NCBI GenBank assembly: GCA_963791425.1
Contig: CAWBSE010000004.1
Location: forward strand, 744,001 to 808,000
Direction: 5' to 3'
Length of the DNA stretch: 64,000 nucleotides
Source of the DNA: DATBLE01 sp963791425
Lineage (GTDB): Bacteria; Actinomycetota; Thermoleophilia; Gaiellales; Gaiellaceae
The position numbers and the translations under genes were made by a program. Shown piece by piece: positions 16,350 to 23,249 of the stretch. The notes under the pieces are model-generated. The model was not told the DNA's origin, made no database searches, and saw only the letters and a program-made list of their open reading frames with translations. Each line of letters opens with the position of its first letter. The first letter of the stretch is position 1.

Positions 16350-16603
16350 TCGTCCTCTGCCTCCTCGCGCTCGCGCTGCTGCCAGCGCCACCAGCTGTAG
16401 CCGGTGGCGACCACGAACAGGATCGGCGCGATGATCAGCGCCGCACGCATGTTGCCGTCGGTGAGGGCGGTCACGCCGACGACGATGCCTGCCAGCACCG
16501 CGTACGTGATCGCGCTGTCGCGATAGGGGTGCCTGGGCGTGATCCGCGAAGAGCCGTCCCAGCGCAGCTTCCGCTTCGGCTTCTTCTCCGGCTGCCCGGT
16601 CAC
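16346..16603 (-). CDS. small two-helix membrane protein in the hut operon
   Basis: 85 aa from GTG 16603 (GTGA overlap with the hutH stop; ATGA overlap with the hutU start). A basic N-terminus (MTGQPEKKPKRKLRWDGSS) leads to two membrane helices around residues 34-48 and 53-70 (AITYAVLAGIVVGVTAL, AALIIAPILFVVATGYSW) and a charged tail ending REREEAEDE. Not recognised. Its enforced coupling between hutH and hutU suggests a role tied to this operon, but it is far too small for a known histidine permease. Confidence 0.75.
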   Translation of the reverse strand: MTGQPEKKPKRKLRWDGSSRITPRHPYRDSAITYAVLAGIVVGVTALTDGNMRAALIIAPILFVVATGYSWWRWQQREREEAEDE

Positions 16604-18144
16604 CGCAGGCTCCCGACCTCGTCCTCGACGGCAGCGACGAGCGAGCCGTCTCGGATCGCAGCCGCGATCGCGTCCATGTCTCCCCCGAGCTGGCGGTCCT
16701 CGGTCACGCGCGGTGAGATCGCACGGACGAACCGGTGCGCCGCAGCGAGGCCGCGGCCGGGCTCGAGCGGCGCGAGGAACTCGACCGCTTGCGCACCGGC
16801 GAGCAACTCGATCGCCAGCACCCATTCGACGTTGGCGAGCACCTGCCACGCCTTCAGCCCCGCGGTGTTGCCCATCGAGACGTGATCCTCCTGCCCGGCG
16901 CTCGTCGGGATCGAGTCGACGCTCGCCGGGTGAGCGAGCACCTTGTTCTCGCTGACGAGCGACGCGGCCACGTACTGCGGGATCATGAAACCCGAGTTGA
17001 GGCCGCCGTCGACGGTCAGGAACGGCGGCAGCCCGCCCGACAGATTCGGGTTGACGAGCCGCTCGACCCGCCGCTCCGAGATGTTCGCGAGCTCGGCGGT
17101 CCCCATCGCCAGCACGTCCAGCGCGAACGCGAGCGGCTGGCCGTGGAAGTTCCCGTTCGAGACGAGCAGGTCCTGCTCGACAAGGACGAGCGGGTTGTCG
17201 GTCGCAGAGTTGAGCTCGACCGACACCGTGTAGTCGATGTAGTCGAGGAGGTCGCGGGTTGCTCCGTGCACCTGCGGGGCGCAGCGAAGCGAGTAGGCGT
17301 CCTGCACCTTGTCGCACCAGCGGTGCGACTCGTTGATCGCCGAGCCCTCCAGCAGCGTGAGCACGTTCGCGGCCGAGTGCTGCTGCCCGCGCAACGGTCG
17401 GAGCGCGTGCACCTCGGGGATGAAGCTCGTGCGGGAGCCCTGCAGCGCCTCGAGCGAGAGGGCGCAGGCGATGTCCGCGGTCTTCGCCAGCCGCCGCGCC
17501 CGCACGAGCCCGAGCGCGGCCATCGACGCCATGAACTGTGTGCCGTTGACAAGGGAGAGGCCCTCCTTCGCGAGCAACGTCTGCGGCTCGAGCCCGGCGC
17601 GCGCGAGCGCGTCCCCGCCGGGCAGCCGTTCGCCGTCGAACCATGCCTCCCCCTCGCCGACGAGCGGCAGCGCCAGGTGGGCGAGCGGTGCGAGGTCACC
17701 GCTGGCGCCGACCGACCCGCGGCTCGGAACGACGGGCAGCACCCCGCGGTCGAGGCACGCCAGCAGAAGTTCGACGAGCTCCGGCCGCGCGCCCGACCGG
17801 CCCTTCGCGAGTGCGTTTGCGCGCAGAAGCATCGCGGCGCGGACGACCTCGTCCGGGTACGGGTCGCCGACCCCGCACGCGTGGCTGCGCAGCAGCCGGA
17901 GCTGGAGCTCCTCGGTCAATTCCTCCGGGATCGACTGCGACACGAACCGGCCGAACCCGGTGTTGACGCCGTAGGTGTGCTCGCTCTTGCCGTGCGCGGC
18001 CCGGTCGACGACGGCGCACGCGTCGATCATCCGTCCGCGCGCCGCGTCCGAGAGCGATGTGGGCGTGCGTTCGACCGCGATCGCCCAGACATCGTCGACC
18101 ACGAGATCCTCACCGGTGAGCGCGATCGCCGTGCCCGGGGCCAC
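16600..18144 (-). CDS. hutH: histidine ammonia-lyase
   Basis: First step of histidine degradation, eliminating ammonia to form urocanate. Key segments: HTYGVNTGFG with the catalytic Tyr 58, the SRGSVGASGDLAPL stretch in which Ala147-Ser148-Gly149 cyclise to the MIO prosthetic group, LAKEGLSLVNGTQ, the VQDAYSLRCAPQVHG segment, and SADQEDH-like TSAGQEDHVSMG. 514 aa from GTG 18144, chosen because TAGACT ends 7 nt upstream and the alignable region begins about 5 codons later. It heads the operon hutH-85aa-hutU-cupin-hutI, all joined by overlapping codons. Confidence 0.96.
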   Translation of the reverse strand: MAPGTAIALTGEDLVVDDVWAIAVERTPTSLSDAARGRMIDACAVVDRAAHGKSEHTYGVNTGFGRFVSQSIPEELTEELQLRLLRSHACGVGDPYPDEVVRAAMLLRANALAKGRSGARPELVELLLACLDRGVLPVVPSRGSVGASGDLAPLAHLALPLVGEGEAWFDGERLPGGDALARAGLEPQTLLAKEGLSLVNGTQFMASMAALGLVRARRLAKTADIACALSLEALQGSRTSFIPEVHALRPLRGQQHSAANVLTLLEGSAINESHRWCDKVQDAYSLRCAPQVHGATRDLLDYIDYTVSVELNSATDNPLVLVEQDLLVSNGNFHGQPLAFALDVLAMGTAELANISERRVERLVNPNLSGGLPPFLTVDGGLNSGFMIPQYVAASLVSENKVLAHPASVDSIPTSAGQEDHVSMGNTAGLKAWQVLANVEWVLAIELLAGAQAVEFLAPLEPGRGLAAAHRFVRAISPRVTEDRQLGGDMDAIAAAIRDGSLVAAVEDEVGSLR

Positions 18145-18151
18145 GCACGCG

Positions 18152-18157
18152 AGTCTA
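18152..18157 (-). promoter_or_regulatory. -10 element (TAGACT) of the hutH operon
   Basis: TAGACT on the minus strand, 7 nt before GTG 18144. It gives hutH and the four genes behind it their own start point, separate from ftcD. Confidence 0.5.
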
Positions 18158-18287
18158 CTTCGTGCTCCACGACCGTCTCTGACGCCGTCGGCCCGACGAC
18201 GTCGAGAACTCGGCGCACAATCGGCTCTGCCGCGTGTGAGACACGTGCGCTGTTCGTCGATATCGTCGATCCCGTGGGTGGCGGGCG

Positions 18288-18314
18288 GCATCCCCACCCT
18301 TTGGGCGGGGGTGC
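18288..18314 (-). terminator. strong hairpin directly after ftcD
   Basis: A 12-position stem (11 pairs counting one G-T, one A-C mismatch) with a 3-nt loop begins 4 nt after the ftcD stop codon on the minus strand. It is GC-rich and lacks a clear T-run, so it may be a terminator of the U-less kind or an mRNA 3'-end stabiliser. It separates ftcD from hutH, 174 bp apart. Confidence 0.5.
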
Positions 18315-18318
18315 GGGC

Positions 18319-19194
18319 TCAGTCGTCGAGCAGGCGCAGTTCGAGCACGCGCGAGCCGTCGAAGCCGTCGATCCGGAGCATCGCGCCCGCCGCGGCGGCG
18401 GCAGCGCCCGCCGGCATCAGGCCGACGAGCTCCGAGCCGGCGACCTCCACCCCACGGGCGGACGCCTCCGCGGCGACCCGAGCGACGATCTCGTGGAGCG
18501 GGGCCGACTTCCAGTCCTCGATGTTCATGCTCACCTGGACAACCCCGGCGCTCGGCAGCGACAGGCCCAGTGCCCGCACGCCCGGGAAGCCGCCGTCGCG
18601 CTCCCGCACGATCGCGGCGATCGCCCGCGCGACCTCAACGTCGTCGGACCGCAGGTCGACGTTGAACGCGACCAGCGGTCGCCGCGCGCCGACGAGCACC
18701 GCGCCCGCGCGGGGGTCGAGCTGCGTAGGCCCGAAGTCCGGCGCCAGCTCGCCTGCGTCGACCCGGCCGTGGAGCTCCTCCGGTCCGCCGCGCCGGAAGA
18801 ACGCCGGCCCGCGACCCCGGCCGCCGTACAGGAACACCGGAAGCCCGAGAGCACCGAGCCGTTCCCCCACCTCCAGCGACGCGGCACGCGCACGCTCCAT
18901 GTCCTCCGGGCGGATCGGCACAAGCGGGACGACGTCGGCCACACCGACACGCGGATGGGCGCCCACGTGCGACCGCAGGTCGATCAGCGACCGCGCGCAC
19001 TCGACGCCCGCGACCAGCCCATCGACGAGCTCAGCCTCCGAACCGACCAGCGTGAACACCGAGCGGTTGTGGTCGGCGTCGGCGTGGACGTCGAGCAGCC
19101 GCGCGCCGGCGCCGGACAGCGCCCGTCCGATCGCGTCGATCGTGCCGCGGTCGCGCCCCTCGGAGAAGTTCGGAACCGACTCGAGCGGCAGCAC
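18319..19194 (-). CDS. ftcD: glutamate formimidoyltransferase
   Basis: Transfers the formimino group from N-formimino-L-glutamate, the product of HutI, to tetrahydrofolate, completing histidine breakdown to glutamate. 291 aa corresponding to the formiminotransferase half of mammalian FTCD: VPNFSEGRD at the N-terminus, LDVHADADHNRSVFTLVG with the catalytic His region, DLRSHVGAHPRVGVADVVPLV, YGGRGRGPAFFRRGG, LVAFNVDLRSDDVEVARAIA and VSMNIEDW. There is no cyclodeaminase domain, so formimino-THF must be processed elsewhere. The GTG at 19194 follows TAGGGT by 7 nt. It is upstream of and co-directional with hutH, but separated by a hairpin and a second promoter. Confidence 0.93.
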   Translation of the reverse strand: MLPLESVPNFSEGRDRGTIDAIGRALSGAGARLLDVHADADHNRSVFTLVGSEAELVDGLVAGVECARSLIDLRSHVGAHPRVGVADVVPLVPIRPEDMERARAASLEVGERLGALGLPVFLYGGRGRGPAFFRRGGPEELHGRVDAGELAPDFGPTQLDPRAGAVLVGARRPLVAFNVDLRSDDVEVARAIAAIVRERDGGFPGVRALGLSLPSAGVVQVSMNIEDWKSAPLHEIVARVAAEASARGVEVAGSELVGLMPAGAAAAAAGAMLRIDGFDGSRVLELRLLDD

Positions 19195-19201
19195 GTTGCG
19201 T

Positions 19202-19207
19202 ACCCTA
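19202..19207 (-). promoter_or_regulatory. -10 element (TAGGGT) of ftcD
   Basis: TAGGGT on the minus strand, 7 nt before GTG 19194. It partly overlaps the left arm of the inverted repeat 19205-19226, so a protein bound there would block it. Confidence 0.45.
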
Positions 19208-19337
19208 GACGGCAGATTGATAATTCACGTGGTCGCGGGGAGGGCACACACCGAGCAGTGTGGTCGCGAGGCGGCCGCAATGCGCAGCGTGCAGGCCCCC
19301 ATCCGCGGCTGCGAGGAATTGTCAATCTGCCGTCTGG
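19205..19337. repeat. 22-bp inverted repeats flanking the ftcD/methyltransferase divergent region
   Basis: Positions 19205-19226 and 19316-19337 are inverted copies matching at 20 of 22 bases; the shared core reads GACGGCAGATTGA then AATTC. Each arm lies next to the start codon of one divergent gene (10 nt from the ftcD GTG, 7 nt from the methyltransferase ATG) with 89 bp between arms. This symmetry fits a pair of operators for one regulator; a small transposon remnant with terminal repeats is the alternative, but no target duplication is evident. Confidence 0.65.
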
Positions 19338-19344
19338 AAGGCCA

Positions 19345-19932
19345 ATGAAGGCCTACTACCAGGCCAGGGCCCGCGAGTACGACGACTGGTGGCTCGGCCG
19401 CAACCTCTACGCCGACAAGCACCGGCCCGGCTGGGATGAGGAACGCGCGCAGCTCGAAGGCTGGATCGCCGCCCTACCGCCGAGGCGGACGCTCGACATC
19501 GCGTGCGGCACAGGCTTCATGACCCGCCGCCTCCGCGGCGACGTCACCGGGCTCGACCAGAGCGACGCGATGCTCGACGTGGCGCGCGAGCAGGTCCCCG
19601 GGGCGACGTTCGTCCAGGGCGACGCCCTCGACCTGCCCTTCGAGGACGGCGCGTTCGAGCGCGTGTTCTCGAGCTACTTCTACTGCCACCTCGAAGAGGA
19701 CGACCGCGCCCGCTATCTCGCCGAGGTGCGGCGGGTCGCGCCGGAGCTCGTGATCGTCGGCAGCCGCGCCCAGCCCGGCGAACAGCAGGAGCGCTGGGAC
19801 GAACGGCTCCTGAAGGACGGCACGCGCTGGCAGGTCTTCAAGCGCGTCTTCGACCCGGACGCGCTCGCCGCCGAGCTCGGCGGCCGCGTCCTGCACGAGA
19901 GCCACTACTTCGTGATGGTCGCCTCTCCGTGA
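19345..19932 (+). CDS. class I SAM-dependent methyltransferase
   Basis: 195 aa, Methyltransf_11-like. N-terminal helix MKAYYQARAREYDDWWLGRN, then motif I TLDIACGTGFMTRRL (SAM-binding glycine loop, about residue 50), motif II VTGLDQSDAMLDVARE, motif III VQGDALDLPFEDGAFERVF, and later strands typical of the fold. The substrate is unknown; it resembles the family of small methyltransferases acting on lipids or secondary metabolites. The ATG at 19345 has GGAAGG 4 nt upstream. Its stop overlaps the GTG of the next gene. Confidence 0.85.
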   Translation: MKAYYQARAREYDDWWLGRNLYADKHRPGWDEERAQLEGWIAALPPRRTLDIACGTGFMTRRLRGDVTGLDQSDAMLDVAREQVPGATFVQGDALDLPFEDGAFERVFSSYFYCHLEEDDRARYLAEVRRVAPELVIVGSRAQPGEQQERWDERLLKDGTRWQVFKRVFDPDALAAELGGRVLHESHYFVMVASP

Positions 19933-20354
19933 GCACCCCGCGCTGGGATCCGGACGAGCGCGGCCGCGGCATCGCCGACGCGACCGCCCTCGCCCCCGGC
20001 GTCCGGGAGCTCGCCGACACGCTGACCGTGCAGGACTGGGTCGCCGAGGAGCCCGAGGCACACCTCCTCCCCCACATCGAACGTGCCTGCGCCGACTCCG
20101 GGCTCGAGCTGCTCGGCCACGAGGTCGACGGCGCCGTCTTCGTCGTCCGTGTCGGCTGGACCCGGGAACGCCGCCCCGCCGAGGCGAGATCGGCGGCCTT
20201 CCGGATCGTCGGCTCGTTCGCCGAGGCCGCGACCAGCGTCCGTGTCCGCGACGACAGCCTCACGTACGAGGTCGTCACCGGCATGCTCGACGGCGACTCG
20301 CCGTTCGCGCCGCACGGTCACATGGTGCGGATCGAGCTCGTCCCGCAGGGGTGA
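19929..20354 (+). CDS. hypothetical protein
   Basis: 141 aa, not recognised. Soluble, mixed alpha/beta sequence (GVRELADTLTVQDWVAEEPE, LELLGHEVDGAVFVVRVGW, AAFRIVGSFAEAATSVRV) with no membrane segment or signal. The GTG at 19929 overlaps the methyltransferase stop and its own stop overlaps the next GTG, so methyltransferase, this gene and the UDG-like gene are co-translated. GC and codon use look like the neighbours. Confidence 0.75.
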   Translation: MSTPRWDPDERGRGIADATALAPGVRELADTLTVQDWVAEEPEAHLLPHIERACADSGLELLGHEVDGAVFVVRVGWTRERRPAEARSAAFRIVGSFAEAATSVRVRDDSLTYEVVTGMLDGDSPFAPHGHMVRIELVPQG

Positions 20355-20953
20355 CCACCCGTCGCGCGACCTACCGCTCGCTCGCGTCGCTGCAGCGCGA
20401 CAACCGCCTCTGCCGCGCTTGCGCAGAGGCGGGTTTTCCGATCGAGTCGCTTCCCGTCGCCGAGTCACAGCCCCATCGGCAGGCGTACCTGTACGGCCAG
20501 GCGCCCGGGATCGTCGAGGGCGTGGAGCGCCGCCCCTGGCGCGGCCGCGCAGGTAAGGCCCTCCGGCGCTGGCTCGAGCTGGACGAGGACACGTTCTACG
20601 CGACGTTCTACTGCGCCGCGGTCACGCGCTGCTACCCGGGCCGTGCGCCGTCGGGCCGCGGCGACCGCACGCCCACCCCGGCCGAGCAAAAGCTCTGCTC
20701 GTTCTGGCGCGAGTGGGAGCTCCGCCTGCTCCGACCGCGGCTGATCGTCACCGTCGGCGGCCTGGCCGCGAACCGCATCCTCGGGCCGGGCCCGCTCACC
20801 CCGCGGATCGGCGCAACGTTCGAGCGCGACGGCGCGACGGTCGTTCCCCTCCCCCACCCGTCCGGCGCGAGCAGCTGGCCGAACGTCCCGGCGAACCGGG
20901 TGCGGCTCGACGAGGCCCTCGACCTCGTCCGCCGCGAGCTCGCGAAGCTCTAG
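20351..20953 (+). CDS. uracil-DNA glycosylase superfamily protein (family 4-like, Fe-S)
   Basis: 200 aa. The N-terminus has DNRLCRACAEAG, then YLYGQAPGIVEG (motif A region, corresponding to GEAPG of family 4), GRAGKALRRWL, FYCAAVTRCYPG and QKLCSFW, a cysteine distribution matching the four [4Fe-4S] ligands of family 4 enzymes, and a C-terminal LPHPSGASSW in place of motif B HPS. It would remove uracil from DNA in base excision repair; the changed motif A residues (GQAPG, no acidic residue after) leave real activity open. GTG start at 20351, overlapping the preceding stop; it converges with the next gene with a 3-bp overlap of stops. Confidence 0.8.
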   Translation: MTTRRATYRSLASLQRDNRLCRACAEAGFPIESLPVAESQPHRQAYLYGQAPGIVEGVERRPWRGRAGKALRRWLELDEDTFYATFYCAAVTRCYPGRAPSGRGDRTPTPAEQKLCSFWREWELRLLRPRLIVTVGGLAANRILGPGPLTPRIGATFERDGATVVPLPHPSGASSWPNVPANRVRLDEALDLVRRELAKL

Positions 20954-21414
20954 GCGCAGCCCTCGTCGTAGGTGACCGCCCGGCCACCGAACGCGATTCC
21001 GGTCACCTTGCCCTTCGGGCTCACGTCGAAGCGCACCTTCCACTTGCCGCCGACGTACGCGTTCTTTGCCTTCGGCGTGTACCTGTCGCCCTGGACCACG
21101 AGTTTCGAGCCGTAGGCGGACCGCACCGCCGCGAACGGCGAGCCGATGCCGATTCCGGTGTCGGTCTTCATGCCGGCCGAGAAGAAGACGGCACCGAACC
21201 GCTTGCCCTCGAAGATCGCGTACCCGCGCACGGGGCCCTTCACGATCTTCGCCACCTGACACGTCGAGCCGGGATCTGCGGCAGCGAGGACGACCTTCGT
21301 CCCCCACGCGCGCGACACCTGTGCGGGCGTCATCCCGGGCGTCACACCACCCACGCCGGTCGGCGTGACCGGCGCCGGAAGCGCCGCCAGCACGATCGCG
21401 ATCAACAGGCCCAC
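20950..21414 (-). CDS. secreted or lipid-free exported hypothetical protein
   Basis: 154 aa. The N-terminus (MGLLIAIVLAALPAPVTPTG) looks like a signal peptide. The mature part has VTPGMTPAQVSRAWG, a pattern seen in SmpA/BLIP-like small folds, then FGAVFFSAGMKTDTGIGIGSP and VTGIAFGGRAVTYDEGCA. Two cysteines (STCQ and EGCA) could pair after export. Function unknown. The GTG at 21414 follows TACATT by 6 nt; the divergent ABC exporter genes start 42 bp away. Confidence 0.7.
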   Translation of the reverse strand: MGLLIAIVLAALPAPVTPTGVGGVTPGMTPAQVSRAWGTKVVLAAADPGSTCQVAKIVKGPVRGYAIFEGKRFGAVFFSAGMKTDTGIGIGSPFAAVRSAYGSKLVVQGDRYTPKAKNAYVGGKWKVRFDVSPKGKVTGIAFGGRAVTYDEGCA

Positions 21415-21420
21415 GGCGGA

Positions 21421-21449
21421 AATGTAGACATAGGGGCGGCGGCTAAGGT
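21421..21449. promoter_or_regulatory. divergent pair of leaderless -10 elements
   Basis: Minus-strand TACATT (21421-21426) lies 6 nt before GTG 21414, and plus-strand TAAGGT (21444-21449) lies 6 nt before GTG 21456. The whole divergent promoter region is 41 bp. Confidence 0.45.
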
Positions 21450-21455
21450 GAGACG

Positions 21456-23249
21456 GTGACGGAGCCGGTTCCCAATCGCCAGACGTTCTTCCGCCTGGTC
21501 GGCTTTCTCAAGCCGTACAAGCGCTCTCTGATCGTGTCGATCGTGCTCGCCTGCGGCTCGCAGGCGGCGCAGATCGCGATCGTCTGGGTGGTCGGCGGCG
21601 TGATCAACAACGCGATCCAGCCGAAGGACTCCTCGCTGCTGCGGACATACATCATCGTCATCGTCGCCCTCGGCGTGATCAAGGCCGGGCTGATGGTCGC
21701 CCGCCGCCTGATCTCCGGCCGGCAGGCGCTCGGCGTCGAGATGGACATGCGCACCGCGCTGTACGAACGGCTCGTGAAGCTCTCGTTCCGCTTCTACGAC
21801 ACGCACCAGACCGGCCAGCTCATGTCGCGCGCGACGGTCGACCTTCAGGGCGTCCGCTTCTTCCTCGGCTACGGCCTGATCTTCTTCTTCCAGAACATCC
21901 TCGTCGTCGTCTCAGTCACGTTCATCCTCTTCTTCGTGCAGTGGGAGCTCGCGCTGCTCGCGCTGGCGATGATCCCGTTCCTCACCGTCATCGCCTACCG
22001 GTACAGCCGCATCTCCCACCCGACCCTCCGCGACGTCCAGCAGAAGCTGGCCGACGTGTCGACCGTCGCGCAGGAGAGCATCGTCGGCGCCCACGTCGTC
22101 AAGGCATTCGCCCAGGAGCCCGCCGAGGAGGCGAAGTTCCGGAACCGCTCCGAGGCCGTCTTCGAACAGACGATCAGGGCAAACCGCCAGCGGGCGTTCT
22201 ACGTGCCGCTGATCTCGTTCGTGCCCATGGTCGCGCAGGCGGGAGTGCTGCTGTTCGGCGCGACGATGGTGCAGAACGGGACCCTGTCGACGGGAAGCTT
22301 CTTCAGGTTCAACCTCTACCTCGCCATGCTGGTGCTGCCGCTGCGCTCGCTCGGCATGTGGATCGGCCAGGCGCAGCGCGCGACCGCGTCGGGCGAGCGG
22401 ATCTTCGAGGTGATCGACGAGCCCCAGAACGTCGCGGACTCGGACGATGCGATCGAGCTCCCGCCCGGCCCCGGCAACGTACGCTTCGAGGGCGTGTCGT
22501 TCGAGTACATGGACGGCCGCGCGGTGCTCAGCGACATCGATCTCGACGTTCCCGCCGGCCGCACGGTCGCGCTGATCGGCCACACCGGCTCCGGCAAGAC
22601 GACGCTGACCTCGCTCGTCCCACGCTTCTACGACGCCGGCGCGGGCCGGATCACGATCGACGGGCACGACGTGCGCGATGTGACGATGGGTTCTCTTCGC
22701 CGCACGGTCGGCGTGATCTCGCAGGACCCCTTCCTGTTCTCGACGACCGTCCGCGAGAACATCGCGTTCGGGGTCGGCGACCTGCCGCAGGAGACCGTCG
22801 AGGAGTACGCCCGCGCGGCGCAGGCGCACGAGTTCATCGAGCGGTTGCCTCAGGGGTACGACACCGTGATCGGCGAGCGCGGCATCACACTCTCGGGCGG
22901 ACAGCGGCAGCGGCTGGCGATCGCGCGGGCGCTTGCGGTCGACCCGCGGATCCTGATCCTCGACGACGCGACGGCCTCGGTCGACGCCTCCACCGAGGCG
23001 GCAATCCGCGTCGGCCTGCGCGGCGCGATGGCAGGACGGACGACGTTCATCATCGCGCACCGCCTCTCGACCATTGCGCTCGCCGACGAGGTCGTCGTGC
23101 TCGACCAGGGCCGCATCGCCGCCCGCGGCACGCACGACGAGCTGATCAAGACGAGCCTGGTCTACCGCGAGATCTACGAGCACGGACTGCTCGAGCGGCA
23201 GTTCGCCGACGCGGTCGAGGCCCGCGCCGAGATCGAGGAAGTCGCATGA
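21456..23249 (+). CDS. ABC exporter half-transporter A (degenerate catalytic site)
   Basis: 597 aa: an N-terminal six-helix exporter domain (about residues 15-320) followed by an ATPase domain. Walker A GHTGSGKTT is at about 375, the signature ISLSGGQ-type LSGGQRQRL at 479, and Walker B ILILDDATASVD at about 500. The residue after the Walker B Asp is Asp instead of the catalytic Glu, as in the inactive-site subunits of heterodimeric exporters such as TM287 and BmrC. The partner downstream carries the complementary defect. Drug or lipid export is likely; substrate unknown. GTG start with leaderless promoter; the stop overlaps the partner's ATG (ATGA). Confidence 0.92.
   Translation: MTEPVPNRQTFFRLVGFLKPYKRSLIVSIVLACGSQAAQIAIVWVVGGVINNAIQPKDSSLLRTYIIVIVALGVIKAGLMVARRLISGRQALGVEMDMRTALYERLVKLSFRFYDTHQTGQLMSRATVDLQGVRFFLGYGLIFFFQNILVVVSVTFILFFVQWELALLALAMIPFLTVIAYRYSRISHPTLRDVQQKLADVSTVAQESIVGAHVVKAFAQEPAEEAKFRNRSEAVFEQTIRANRQRAFYVPLISFVPMVAQAGVLLFGATMVQNGTLSTGSFFRFNLYLAMLVLPLRSLGMWIGQAQRATASGERIFEVIDEPQNVADSDDAIELPPGPGNVRFEGVSFEYMDGRAVLSDIDLDVPAGRTVALIGHTGSGKTTLTSLVPRFYDAGAGRITIDGHDVRDVTMGSLRRTVGVISQDPFLFSTTVRENIAFGVGDLPQETVEEYARAAQAHEFIERLPQGYDTVIGERGITLSGGQRQRLAIARALAVDPRILILDDATASVDASTEAAIRVGLRGAMAGRTTFIIAHRLSTIALADEVVVLDQGRIAARGTHDELIKTSLVYREIYEHGLLERQFADAVEARAEIEEVA

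Noticed and set aside
16735..19932. 1065-codon plus-strand open frame opposite hutH and ftcD
   Set aside because: Only its last 195 codons, from ATG 19345, form a recognisable methyltransferase; the rest is antisense to hutH and ftcD.
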